NCBI GenBank assembly: GCA_902806565.1
Contig: CADCXA010000059.1
Span: 186,001 to 250,000, forward strand
Origin: Hypoxylon rubiginosum
Taxonomy: Eukaryota; Ascomycota; Sordariomycetes; Xylariales; Hypoxylaceae
DNA length: 64,000 nucleotides
Direction: 5' to 3'
The translations under genes were made by a program, and so were the position numbers. The notes under the pieces were generated by a model. That model saw only the letters and a list, made by a program, of their open reading frames with translations. It did not search any database and was not told where the DNA came from. Positions 24,401 through 33,811 of this stretch are shown one piece after another. Position 1 is the stretch's first letter; every line of letters begins with the position of its first letter.

Positions 24401-27227
24401 TTTACCAATTGCCTTGTGACGTGACCCAAAAGCCCAAAATTCATCAGCAGGCTCTAGGCTCTTATTCCAACAACACAAAACTCGCTCTCATTTGTTACCT
24501 CCCCCCCCTTTAACAGACGCCTAGGAGATATTTTGCCTTAAGCCATAAGTCATAAGCCAATAGCAATGGCAATTAAACAACTTCAGCTCATCTTGACAAT
24601 GGCTGTAATTTTGCCCCCCTGACTTTAAGGTCGGCTTCGCGTTCGACTTGGGGTTTATCATGACTACAAGGCTGTTTCGATCTGTTTCGATCCGGAGTTG
24701 TGATGTCAATCACAGAAACCTTTGCTTCAGCCTTGATCATCCTCAGCTCTACAAACGTATACTACATACCCCGTAAGGAGGTAGTTAGATCCTCTTAAAT
24801 CTAGGCCCTCGGTAACATTTTTCCGGGACACGATTCCAAACAGCTACATCCTGGTACCTAGGTAATGTATCTTTATTTACCTAACTAAAAACAAACTCTA
24901 TCAGGTAGGTATTGTCCTAGACACGTTTCCATTCACCGAGTATCGTGAGGTTGTTGGATGCCGTACGACATTCCTTGAAACGACCCATCACCCCTCCGCC
25001 CTTCCAACTTTGATATGCCCCATGCTCCCAGCCCCGTGGTAGCATCTTGTACATCATCAATATTCTCCAACCTTCTCTTATACTGAAAGATTTCTGCTGA
25101 TCTTTGGTAGTATGGGCATATATCCGATGCGGTAGCATCTACGGTACCATGGCAGCATGGACAGAAACTAGCTTCGGCGCGGGGAGCACCCACATACGTC
25201 AGTCGAATCATCTCCCCAGAACGAGACAGGCTGTCCGTTCGCAGCAAACATTATTGGTACGGGTCAAGCCGGGTCAACGGTCAAACCGTCATAAGGCGCC
25301 TTTGATTAATAAAAAGGTAGCCAGGTTAAACACGGATCGAGTCTTATCTGCAAATTGGGAGTCGGCATTTCCAACCCAACAGGAAGAAAACCTCCTTTAT
25401 GTGCAGGACTTTCGGACCTGTTAACAAGGACTTCGGTCCAGTCGGGCCTTACCGTAGTATACATCTCCATTCTCCATCACTATCATACATGATCCTAGTA
25501 GCATTCGCCCAGAAAATAGATACAATACCCACGCACGTGTAGGGACCCAAATGATACAGGAACCCGCTTCGCTTAGATGCATGCTGCTACCACGATCTCT
25601 AAAGAGTGGATTTGTAGTTACGTTCCTCATATTATCTCATCATATCTCATATTTTGTAAAGTACAGGTATTCTACAACTGAATCTCTCTCCACAGGCTTA
25701 ACATGGGCTTGGGCTCTGGCTTGGGCTTGGAATCGGGTAGACTTTTCATGTGGGTGTGGGTTATGCAAACACCGGACTGGAACCGCTGGCTCGGCTCCGG
25801 GACCCAAATAAAACCTTTACCAACATGCTTCACATCCTAGATGCTTTCATTCCTATTTCCTCTCTCCTTTTTATCACTATCTCATGGTGCTTAAAATAAA
25901 TGTCTTTATTCTTAGTCTTCAATGCCTCAATAAGTTGTTTTCTCTTAACGCCATTACGTCATTAATTCATGACGTAATTTCGACTCAGACCCTGGGGATA
26001 AAGAGTTAAACCCCGCAGATTCATGTGGGATTAGTAAAAATGGGACCTTACTTATACTCAGCTAATCAACGCTCGTCGCATAGTCGGGTAGCACCGTAGC
26101 ATCAAATCTGCGAAACTGCGAAACACCATCTCGGTTGACTTGCAGGGACTACTTACTAATGCCTAATGCGCAAGCATATGAAGATCCTGTTCTAGTTTAG
26201 CACGTCGGATAGGAGCGCGCCTCTATACCTAATATACGTAGCACCGTCCTCCTTCCCGACCTACCAGCCTACATAGGTACAACCCCAGATACTAGACACT
26301 GGACACATGTATGATTTCTCGCAGCGGGATACTCCGCGCCCGCTGTCTTCGAAGTTGGGTTCGGTTCCTGCAGGATTGGCAGAACAAAAAAGACTACCCA
26401 AGTATATCAACAAATCATCCACTTACTAATACTTCCTACCCAGTTTTGACTTCACTGTTTCCAACTTCCTTTCACACTCCGTGAGGAGCGTGATACGTAG
26501 TCTCAGCCACAGTGTTAAGGTTAGGGGTCGAGCTCCAGCTATTATCCTTAGAATAGCAACCGCCGGACCTAATAAGAGCTCTACCGACGGGAACATTTTA
26601 GATTCGAGCTCCAGCGCTCCAGATTCCAATATCAAATAAGCGAGCAGGAAGCATATGATATGATTGACACTTCCCTTTTCTAGCCGCGAGGACCGAGCGA
26701 ATTCAAGAGCCTAAGTATATTTAGGAAGCTCACCCTGCCCCTAATGGCTTCAAGGAAATCGAAGCCCAAGCGTATTATATCTATCAGCTAAAGTAGGCAG
26801 TATGAGAAATCTGAGGCTAAGTTAGGCCATTTCCTAAAGTATTCTAACTCAGCCTTTTAGTGATAACAAAGTACTTCTAGGATCAGGCAGGCGTATAATC
26901 AAGTCGAGAAGTGTTTCTTTTCCTAGGGCATTCTTTTCCTAAGGCAACACTTCAGCAGGACAGCGAAATAATTAAAAGGCCACGATACCGAGAGTAAAGC
27001 CGTTGAAGACAGGTAAAATAAACAGATATAAGAGGTAAGAAAAGGATATTAAACCGCATATTAGACGAGTCGCAAATATCCGGCTGATCTTCAAGATCTA
27101 TATCACAGTACTCTCTGCCTCCTTCGCTTTAACGGCGCCCCTATTTTTGTTTTTCTCATACTGGAAGATAGCTGCGAACCCACTGCTAGCAAAACAAGGT
27201 ATAAACTTTCATTTCGTACATCTAAAG
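21458..27227. other. 5.8 kb gene desert
   Basis: No supportable gene. It contains the kinase promoter/leader, a (TC)n run at 22037-22063, GGGAATGGGA-type repeats at 21811-21850, CCAAGGTTCCAAGG repeats at about 21581-21610, AAAAT repeats at 22630-22652, GGTATCGGTACTG/GGTACCAGTACCAG repeats near 23180-23230, and TACCTAGGTA at 24855. The 26.6-27.1 kb part looks like old degraded repeat DNA leading into the deaminase pseudogene. Confidence 0.45.
22037..22063. repeat. (TC)n microsatellite
   Basis: About 13 TC units, in the presumed 5' region of the kinase gene. Confidence 0.95.
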
Positions 27228-27690
27228 ATGAGGTCTCAGATATAGGAGCTTGCTCGGAAAGCCCTCGATGCCGGCAATGACCCATTTGACCCATTCGGGC
27301 CAATCCCGGTGGACAGCACGACGATTACTGTCCTGCAAGAAGACCGACACCGGATCAACACGAAAGAAGATCCCGCATGGCATCCCGGACTAACACTGGC
27401 TCAATGGGCAGGGAAGCATCTCGCCACTGGCTAACGTGCTTCGGCGGTGGTGTACACGCCTGGTGAACACTGCCCCATGTGCGCGGCGGCTCACGGTTGA
27501 GTGGGTCTAGGACGAATCGTCTATGTGAGCTCTGCTTTCGCAGTTGGCACAGTAGACGGTCGAGTTCGGGTCACAGCCTGGAGTCGTACGGCCGCTCGCC
27601 ATCAATGAAATTACGCCGTCGTTTCGCGTTGACGGTCCAGCGCCAGGTCTAGATATCAAGGTCGAGGAGTCGCACCGGCTTCTTGCATTT
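27228..27690 (+). pseudogene. cytidine/nucleoside deaminase-family pseudogene
   Basis: A translated frame keeps the architecture of fungal nucleoside (CMP/dCMP-type) deaminases: ELARKALDAGNDPF, LTLAQWAGKHLA, VVYTPGEHCPMCAAAHG, VGLGRIVYVSS, then in a shifted frame PLAINEITPSF, VDGPAPGLD and EESHRLL. It is broken by in-frame stops at 27243 (TAG), 27432 (TAA) and 27498 (TGA, where a Trp after HG is expected) and a frameshift between about 27535 and 27562. The zinc ligands of PMC are kept, but the HPE motif expected before LTLAQWA reads HPG, losing the catalytic Glu. A small in-frame duplication (PFDPFG) is also present. Likely a dead gene copy. No intact copy is in this window. Confidence 0.75.
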
Positions 27691-28100
27691 CGAGGTCTGT
27701 CTGATTTATTCCGCGACTATATAAGTGGTCATGTTAGGTACATGAGGCACGCCTTCGCTGGAGGTTTACTCTCCACTAGCTGGAGATGCATCTTGGCGTT
27801 GGAATCTACGGAATATAGGATGCAGGATGGAAGCAATGGTCGATGACAAATGGTTATTGAACTTGTAGAATGTGTGAAGTCGATGGCGTCAGCGCGTTTG
27901 TCAGCAATATTACCTAAGCCCGAAGTGTAAATGAGCGAAAGGGCGACGACTTACCTCAGCTACAGCTTAGTACGTGTACGTACATATGTACTCGCAATTC
28001 ACGGGATAAAACACGGAATATGAAAATAAAAAGACGACGACTAGCTTCATCATAGAACGAATATACCACAAATTGTTTCGTACAATAAACATTAAAAATC
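27691..28100. other. intergenic region, promoter of the FAD monooxygenase gene
   Basis: About 400 bp with no gene. A GGGATAAAACACGG sequence near 28002 could act as TATA element for the gene at 28101. Confidence 0.4.
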
Positions 28101-29357
28101 ATGGCCTCTCTAGTCCGAAAGCCAATTCTTATCTCCGGTGCGGGGCCGTCATCTCTTCTCCTTGCCCGCTCACTCCTCCGTTCTTCCATTCCGTTCCTGA
28201 TCTTCGAACGGGACCACTCGCTGTCCTTCCGTGCCCAGGGATACAGGCTACGTCTATCCGCGCAGGGTCTCGACGCGATCGAGTCCGTCTTGGGCCCGGA
28301 CGGCTTTCCAAAGTTCTGGGACGCGTGTGGTAAGACGGGCGGATCCAAAGGATTTGCCAATCTCAATGCCCTTACCGGAGAAGAGGTCCCAGAGGCCGCG
28401 TCCCAGCCCGACGTGCCAAGCCAGCCCGAGACGTCAACCCAGAAAGAGCCGCCGAAAGGCGTGGGGAAAGAGGTCCTGACGTCGCGGGATGGGAAGACTG
28501 TGGGCATTTCTCGGGGCGACATGCGCCCGTTATTCCTGGAGGGCTGTGAACCCTTTATCAAGTTTGCCCACCACGTCGCGGGCTATCGGTTGACACCTAC
28601 TGGCGTGCATGCCGTCTTCAAGGATGGCACTGAATCCGTCGAAGGGGAGATGCTGATCGCTGGCGATGGTATCTACTCCCGGGTCGCAAAGCAGCTCTCG
28701 CAGGGGAAACTAAAAACATATGACACCGGCGCGAGGGGGATCCATGGACAGGCACCATCCACGGCGTTCAAGGGCCTCGGCGAAGGTGTGTGGCGCATCG
28801 TAGACGATTCCAAGCCGGACGGAAAGGTATTTGTCATCACAAACGTGCGTCCCGGCGATATGGACGACCCCAACGTGAACTTCGGCTGGACGATGGGCGG
28901 ACAGCCCGGCGTGATCCGGCCGCCGAACGACGACTTCGCCATCATCGGCCGGCCCGCGGCCGAAATAGCCAAAGGCCTCTCGGCGGGCTGGCACGCGCGG
29001 CTCAGGCCCCTCTTCGACAACATGGACGAATCCGAGGCGGCGTTCTGGAAGATTACCTGCTCCACGCCTTCGGGCGTGCCGGAATGGACGAACGAGCCTC
29101 GCGTCACGGTGATCGGCGACGCGGCGCATTCCATGACGCCTGCGGGAGGCATCGGCGCCAATACGGGAGTCAGGGATTCTGACCTCTTGGGGAGACTGCT
29201 GGCGGAGGCTGGCGGTTATAAGGACGGCGTGACACTAGCTTACGAGAAGGAGATGAGGGTCTACGCGAGTGAGGCCGTTAGAACGAGCTATGGTATGGCT
29301 ACTAAGCAGTTTGGCGTTTTTATTGACGAGGAGTCTAGTCCAACGGTCGGGAGTTGA
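28101..29357 (+). CDS. FAD-dependent monooxygenase (salicylate hydroxylase/aromatic hydroxylase family)
   Basis: Uses FAD and NAD(P)H to hydroxylate an aromatic or similar substrate; often found in degradation or secondary metabolism. Intronless, 418 aa, start in good context (AATCATGG). N-terminal dinucleotide fold ILISGAGPSSLLLARSL with the ADP-binding glycines (residues about 9-26), then IFERD at the end of beta-2. The middle has LIAGDGIYSR (the DG motif) and the C-terminal part has VIGDAAHSMTPAGGIGANTG, the FAD ribityl-binding motif. The segment at about 100-125 (SQPDVPSQPETSTQKEPPKG) is low complexity and unusual within the family. Convergent with the GH79 gene 235 bp away. Substrate unknown. 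Confidence 0.92.
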   Translation: MASLVRKPILISGAGPSSLLLARSLLRSSIPFLIFERDHSLSFRAQGYRLRLSAQGLDAIESVLGPDGFPKFWDACGKTGGSKGFANLNALTGEEVPEAASQPDVPSQPETSTQKEPPKGVGKEVLTSRDGKTVGISRGDMRPLFLEGCEPFIKFAHHVAGYRLTPTGVHAVFKDGTESVEGEMLIAGDGIYSRVAKQLSQGKLKTYDTGARGIHGQAPSTAFKGLGEGVWRIVDDSKPDGKVFVITNVRPGDMDDPNVNFGWTMGGQPGVIRPPNDDFAIIGRPAAEIAKGLSAGWHARLRPLFDNMDESEAAFWKITCSTPSGVPEWTNEPRVTVIGDAAHSMTPAGGIGANTGVRDSDLLGRLLAEAGGYKDGVTLAYEKEMRVYASEAVRTSYGMATKQFGVFIDEESSPTVGS

Positions 29358-29592
29358 GGAGTCAATCAATAGACTATATTTCTTTGAGACATTTAAGGGC
29401 AGTATGCTATTACCTGAAGGAACTCTGCGGAGTGAAAAAACGTCGGTTGACTTACAGATCCGTGTCTAGCCACGCAGGAAGCTGGTCAGGAATATGAGGC
29501 TAGTAAGGGTAGATTTTATCCAAAGTTCAATGAAATATAAGGCGAGATTGTATACTCTACGAGTTTCTGGCGAAGTTGGAAGAACCTTTATA

Positions 29593-31215
29593 TTATAACC
29601 ACACTAGAATCGCTTCACTGCTTTGAACCTTGACTTGGGCGACTCCGTTCTCGACCGTGATCTGCTCGGTGTCCTGCCTGACATTTTTCACTTCCTTGCC
29701 GAGGCTTCCATACGTCCACTGGCTGCCTCCGTACGTGATACTGTCCGCGCCAGCGCCCGCACCCTGGGGGCTGCTCAGGTGATAAACCTTTACCGACTCC
29801 ACGCCCTGAGGAACCGAGACGTCCAGCGTGACGCTCGGTCTCTCGAAGTCGGAAGACGTCTCGTCCCAGTAGTTGAGGTTCGTTACGGCGATCCTCTTTG
29901 CCGTGCTGTCCCCCTCGTAGGCCGCGTACACGGCCAGGTTAGCGGGAGCATCGCTGCCGGATACGTTCAGCTGCGCCACCCTGGTCTTGCCCGATGACCC
30001 GATGAAGTCGGCCACGAACGGCTGCGAGTAGAAGTTGGCGAATACCTGCGCCTCGAGGCCACCGCTCGCGACGGGCAGCCACAGGTCGTAGCCGGCATGC
30101 ATGATCTGCTGGTAGTTGATTCGCGCGATGCCGATGGCTAGGCTGTACAGGTAGAAATCCACCTGCCAGAGGGCGCTGCCGAGCCGGGCTTGGAACTCGT
30201 ACGAGTTCGTCCTGAATAGGGAGTTGCCCACCTCGTTAAGGATAAAGGGGATCTCCGGACGGTTCTTCTTCAGCCACGATATGCGCACTTTGTATTGGTC
30301 CAGGTGGTTATGCGTGACGCTCGTGTTCATGAGCCCGCTCGCGAGATCGGCCGCTGTGCCGGCGTTGCGCTGGTAGTAGTGGTGCGATACCTCCTTGATG
30401 ATGTTCTTCTTGTCAATTCCAAGGCCGAAGCACTTCTCCACGTCGAATATGTACCTTTCCGCTTGGACGTCGGCGCCGAAATGAGTTGCCACGTCGAACG
30501 CCGTGAAGAAGCGACCTTCGGGTAGGTCTACAGCTTTCAATATCGCATCGGCATATTTGGTCCAGTTACCAACATAAGTCTCATTCGAAAGTTTGCCTTG
30601 GTATTCCGGGGGATGAAGCTCGATTCCACCCTCTCCCGTGTAGGTATCAGTGTACAGATCCGCCTCGTTTCCCGGCTGGATCGAGTGGATGTTGTTTATC
30701 CCAATACCTTTCACAGCGGACTGAGCCCAAGCAACGGTTTCACTGATATTAGTTGTTGCTAATGGGACCTCGACCATGTACTTGGCTCCTGGGAAATTTT
30801 TGGACAAGTTCCAATAAGACGGGCCTATGGTGGTGTGCCCGACGTCTTGGTAGTTGTCCTGCTCGGCTACAGGAAGGGCGGGTTCCTTCTGGCCTGGGAG
30901 ATATTTCCCGTAATCAGGAGACGTACCACCAAGCCGGATTATCGGGGCACCGCCCGTGCGTGACGTAATTGCCTTGATGAGGTTCGCGGAGAAAGCATTG
31001 GGCTTACCGTCGTCGCTTTGAGCATACCGGACGAACGATGATTGCTCAAAGGCCAGGCCGCAGAAGCTAGGGTCGACCATGGAGGAAGCATCCACGGCGC
31101 TTACGGCCGGAACCTTGACCGAGAGTGAAGATCCATCTCGAGGGAGGGCCGCTGTTGATCCAAGGCTCGCGAGAGCCAAGAATAGCGAGGTCTGCTTCGA
31201 AGTTTGCAACCACAT
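29593..31215 (-). CDS. GH79 glycoside hydrolase (beta-glucuronidase-like), secreted
   Basis: Fungal GH79 enzymes release (4-O-methyl-)glucuronic acid from arabinogalactan proteins and related glycans. Single exon, 540 aa. The start was set at the internal ATG 31215 because it gives a signal peptide (SLFLALASLGSTAALPRDG); the frame is open another 66 codons upstream, which I treat as non-coding. The TIM-barrel carries the acid/base Glu184 in IQPGNEADLY and the nucleophile Glu328 in FILNEVGNSLF. Several N-glycosylation sequons (NLS, NIS, NET, NWT, NTS, NVS) are visible. The C-terminal 120 residues form the usual beta-domain. Functionally complements the CE15 and AA9 genes nearby. Confidence 0.92.
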   Translation of the reverse strand: MWLQTSKQTSLFLALASLGSTAALPRDGSSLSVKVPAVSAVDASSMVDPSFCGLAFEQSSFVRYAQSDDGKPNAFSANLIKAITSRTGGAPIIRLGGTSPDYGKYLPGQKEPALPVAEQDNYQDVGHTTIGPSYWNLSKNFPGAKYMVEVPLATTNISETVAWAQSAVKGIGINNIHSIQPGNEADLYTDTYTGEGGIELHPPEYQGKLSNETYVGNWTKYADAILKAVDLPEGRFFTAFDVATHFGADVQAERYIFDVEKCFGLGIDKKNIIKEVSHHYYQRNAGTAADLASGLMNTSVTHNHLDQYKVRISWLKKNRPEIPFILNEVGNSLFRTNSYEFQARLGSALWQVDFYLYSLAIGIARINYQQIMHAGYDLWLPVASGGLEAQVFANFYSQPFVADFIGSSGKTRVAQLNVSGSDAPANLAVYAAYEGDSTAKRIAVTNLNYWDETSSDFERPSVTLDVSVPQGVESVKVYHLSSPQGAGAGADSITYGGSQWTYGSLGKEVKNVRQDTEQITVENGVAQVKVQSSEAILVWL

Positions 31216-32970
31216 GTTGTTTTCTAACCAGTTCAGTACGTCCAATGTTACGGAAAGGAACACCGAGAGTCTGAATGGCTCAGTTCTGTAGAACGAGGGA
31301 AGAGGATGAGATGAAAGAGCGTCGAAGTTTGGAAGGACATCTTGGAGAGATTTATACCAACTTCTGCTCCACCCAAAGCCATGCTCTTCGGAAGTGCGTG
31401 CTTGGGGTGCCATAACAATCGCATCTTATGAACTGGTAGGGTTACAAACATCTTGGCGGGGAATAAGCAGGGTGTGGCTATGTGGTGCCCGTTCCTTGGG
31501 AACCAGAAGCAAGATCGTTATTCGATGTGCTCCACCTGTAGATGTTGGAGCCGTCAATCCGCGAATGACGGCATGCAGTAAGGACAGTAGGGATACATTG
31601 TAGCGGTATTAACGATGGAGAGATGTCGTGATGGATGGGTTGAATGAGCGTAGTTCGGTTCTCGGGCGCGAGAGATTGGGACTGGACGATTGCCCGGCGT
31701 CCTGAAGGAATGCGGGGTGGCCCAGCATGCCGAATTGGGCCATTTTTCTTATAATAGGCTGATGATCTTCACGGCTTATTAGAGCCTCCTTCACCAACCC
31801 TGGTAGCTGAGAGCAAAAGCCAAGGCGGCAAGACTAGAAGTTGTGCTATTTCACTCGTGGATATGTTCAATCCTTTAGGAGACGATGATTAGTAGCACCA
31901 ATGGTTTTGCTCTTAGAGCCACGAAACCAGTAGGGGCAGAAACGTCCCAATAGTGAGGAAACGTCGATGGGTTAGGTCGCTCACTACTTCATTTGCTGAT
32001 TCATATTATGTAGTCTCAGTGATGTCATCTTCGTTGACGTTATGTTGTTGGATTCCTGGCTCGTATAGTCTATCTATACGAGCCAGGAATGCATCCGGAG
32101 CTGTCTTCGCGCAACAACATAGTTGTTACCCCTATCATATGGTTGGTCTCATGACAATTCGTCACTACCTCTCGACAGACTATGACTTTTTCTTTTTTTA
32201 CCATACTATTATAAATTCTTGTCATGAGTAGTCTCATTAGTGTAGTTCTCCCTGAGCATGATTCGTCTACCAATGTTTTTGGGGTTTGACTTACCTGGAC
32301 CAAGTCCCGGTCAATACCTACACCAACACATACATTGTGGCAAGAAATATTAGAAATTACCTAGCGTAAAAGTCACCTTGCTTCCAATGGATATCTTAGG
32401 GATATCTTAGGGATATGAAGTATCGGCCTTCTCCCTTACATTTCAGGGGAAGGCTCAGTTCTCTTGTCTATGCTTTCGTATCTGATGCCATCTTAATTTG
32501 GGGTACAACACTAAATTACATCCTGTGCCTGTGCCGCTAGCGGCTGAGCGGCTGAGCGAGCGCCCACCACACAAGTTATTAAAGATTAGCCACAGCGTGT
32601 CGCACAAAGCCACAGCGCTCCAACACTAACCCGATTATTAACCATAACCAGACTTCACCTTACCTTTTTTTTTCCATATCCTTGTCTGCCGAGTCGGGCA
32701 GGTCGGGTCGCGTACCTACCTCACAACCCCCACACAGACGCCTAGGCCCCCGCATAAAAGTCATCCCTTTAGCGGCCAAATCCCGTGAAGATCAAGTTAT
32801 CGCAAATAATACACAGTGACAGACAGTTAGCAAAGCTCGGAACGCTACCGGCTTCAAAAGCCCTTGTCCCCCTCATTGCTTTGCAGGGTGGGCTAGCTGG
32901 CTGCCCAGTCTATCTTTGGTGATATCCCGAACGTCCTGAATGACCCCCTGGACTGTGCTGGTACATCGCT
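31216..32970. other. intergenic region with a perfect hairpin
   Basis: Promoter of GH79 and downstream part of the gene ending at 32971. A 17-bp perfect hairpin at 32052-32090 is listed separately. A GCGGCTGAGCGGCTGAGCG repeat is near 32545. No gene seen. Confidence 0.45.
32052..32090. repeat. perfect inverted repeat, 17-bp stem
   Basis: ATTCCTGGCTCGTATAG (32052-32068) and its exact complement at 32074-32090, with the 5-nt loop TCTAT. Flanks carry weaker partial complementarity (TGTTGTTG versus CAACAACA), so it may be the core of a small foldback or MITE-like element. Confidence 0.85.
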
Positions 32971-33811
32971 TCAGACGCTGGACACCGCGAGCAAAATACA
33001 ATGAAAGAGCATACCTAGGAATTGAACGCTGCCATTATCCAAGGTAGCCATGGGTAGAAAGACTTACATTGTCTCTCATTAGCGCAGCACGCGCAGAACT
33101 GATAAGTCGACACGTCGTGTCTGCAATAGCCGCCGCCGTCGTCATAATCATCCTCGTCGTCGAAGTCCGGGGTCGGGAGCCTGGTGATCTTGGGGGCGCT
33201 CGGCATAGGTGGTAGCGGCGAAAGATGTCTCTGTCCGCGGCTGCCGTGATATCCGCTCCCGCCGGGGGCTCCTCCGGGGCCCTGGGGCGTCGGCGAGGGA
33301 CGGTTGCTCGTGCGGTGGGAATGGGAGTGGCCATGCCGAGAACCTGAGTGTGCATCGGAGTCTCGGCGGCTCTTCCGGTGCTTGCTCTTGCTGTGCTCAT
33401 GTTTCGCGGGGGTGGCCTGCCGTCTCTCTCGGCGGTCTGTGGCATCTCTACGTCCTCGACGAGACTCCGACTCAGCTCGACGTCTTGATGATTCGTGGCC
33501 GCGACGCCCGCCGCTCTCATGGCGACGCGCTTTGTCACTCTTAATACCTGGGAGTTGGGGGGCAGATGGCTGGTCGTATCCAGGGAGCCCGCTACCGGCT
33601 GAGTAGACAGCTGGTCGAGGATGTCCATCGCCGTACCCGGTGCCCGCGCTTGGGTAGCTCTCTGGCTGATACCCATACGCATACATGCTAGCTTCTGGCT
33701 GGTTCCTCGGCGGCATTTGATCGACTAGAACGTGTCAGTTTCTCAGGAAAGTGTGGGAGGTCCGGAGGTCTTACAAGGAGGCCTGGGAGCCTTTTGGTCA
33801 CGTCGGTCCAT
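32971..33811 (-). CDS. disordered Arg/Ser/His-rich protein with Cys-rich end, unknown function
   Basis: Exons: 33811-33775, 33724-33068, 33014-32971; 245 aa, introns 50 and 53 nt, frame preserved at both joins. The N-terminus MDRRDQKAPRPP is joined to a Tyr/Gly/Pro-rich segment, then a basic block of RS/RR/HS type (about residues 70-150, with SGRRGHESSRRRAESESRR), then a Pro-rich part and the acidic PTPDFDDEDDYDDGGG. The end has CRHDVSTYQFCACCANERQC, which could bind metal. The last exon (MLFHCILLAVSSV) is the least certain; without that splice the frame would end SFYPWLPWIMAAFNS. No family recognised. Nuclear location is a guess from the basic composition. Confidence 0.6.

Noticed and set aside
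24933..25247. 104-codon minus-strand frame with CPCC motif
   Set aside because: Starts at TTG, has no upstream ATG or splice partners and no family features.
31216..31413. N-terminal 66-residue extension of the GH79 frame
   Set aside because: It would bury the signal peptide; the internal ATG at 31215 gives a proper secretion signal.
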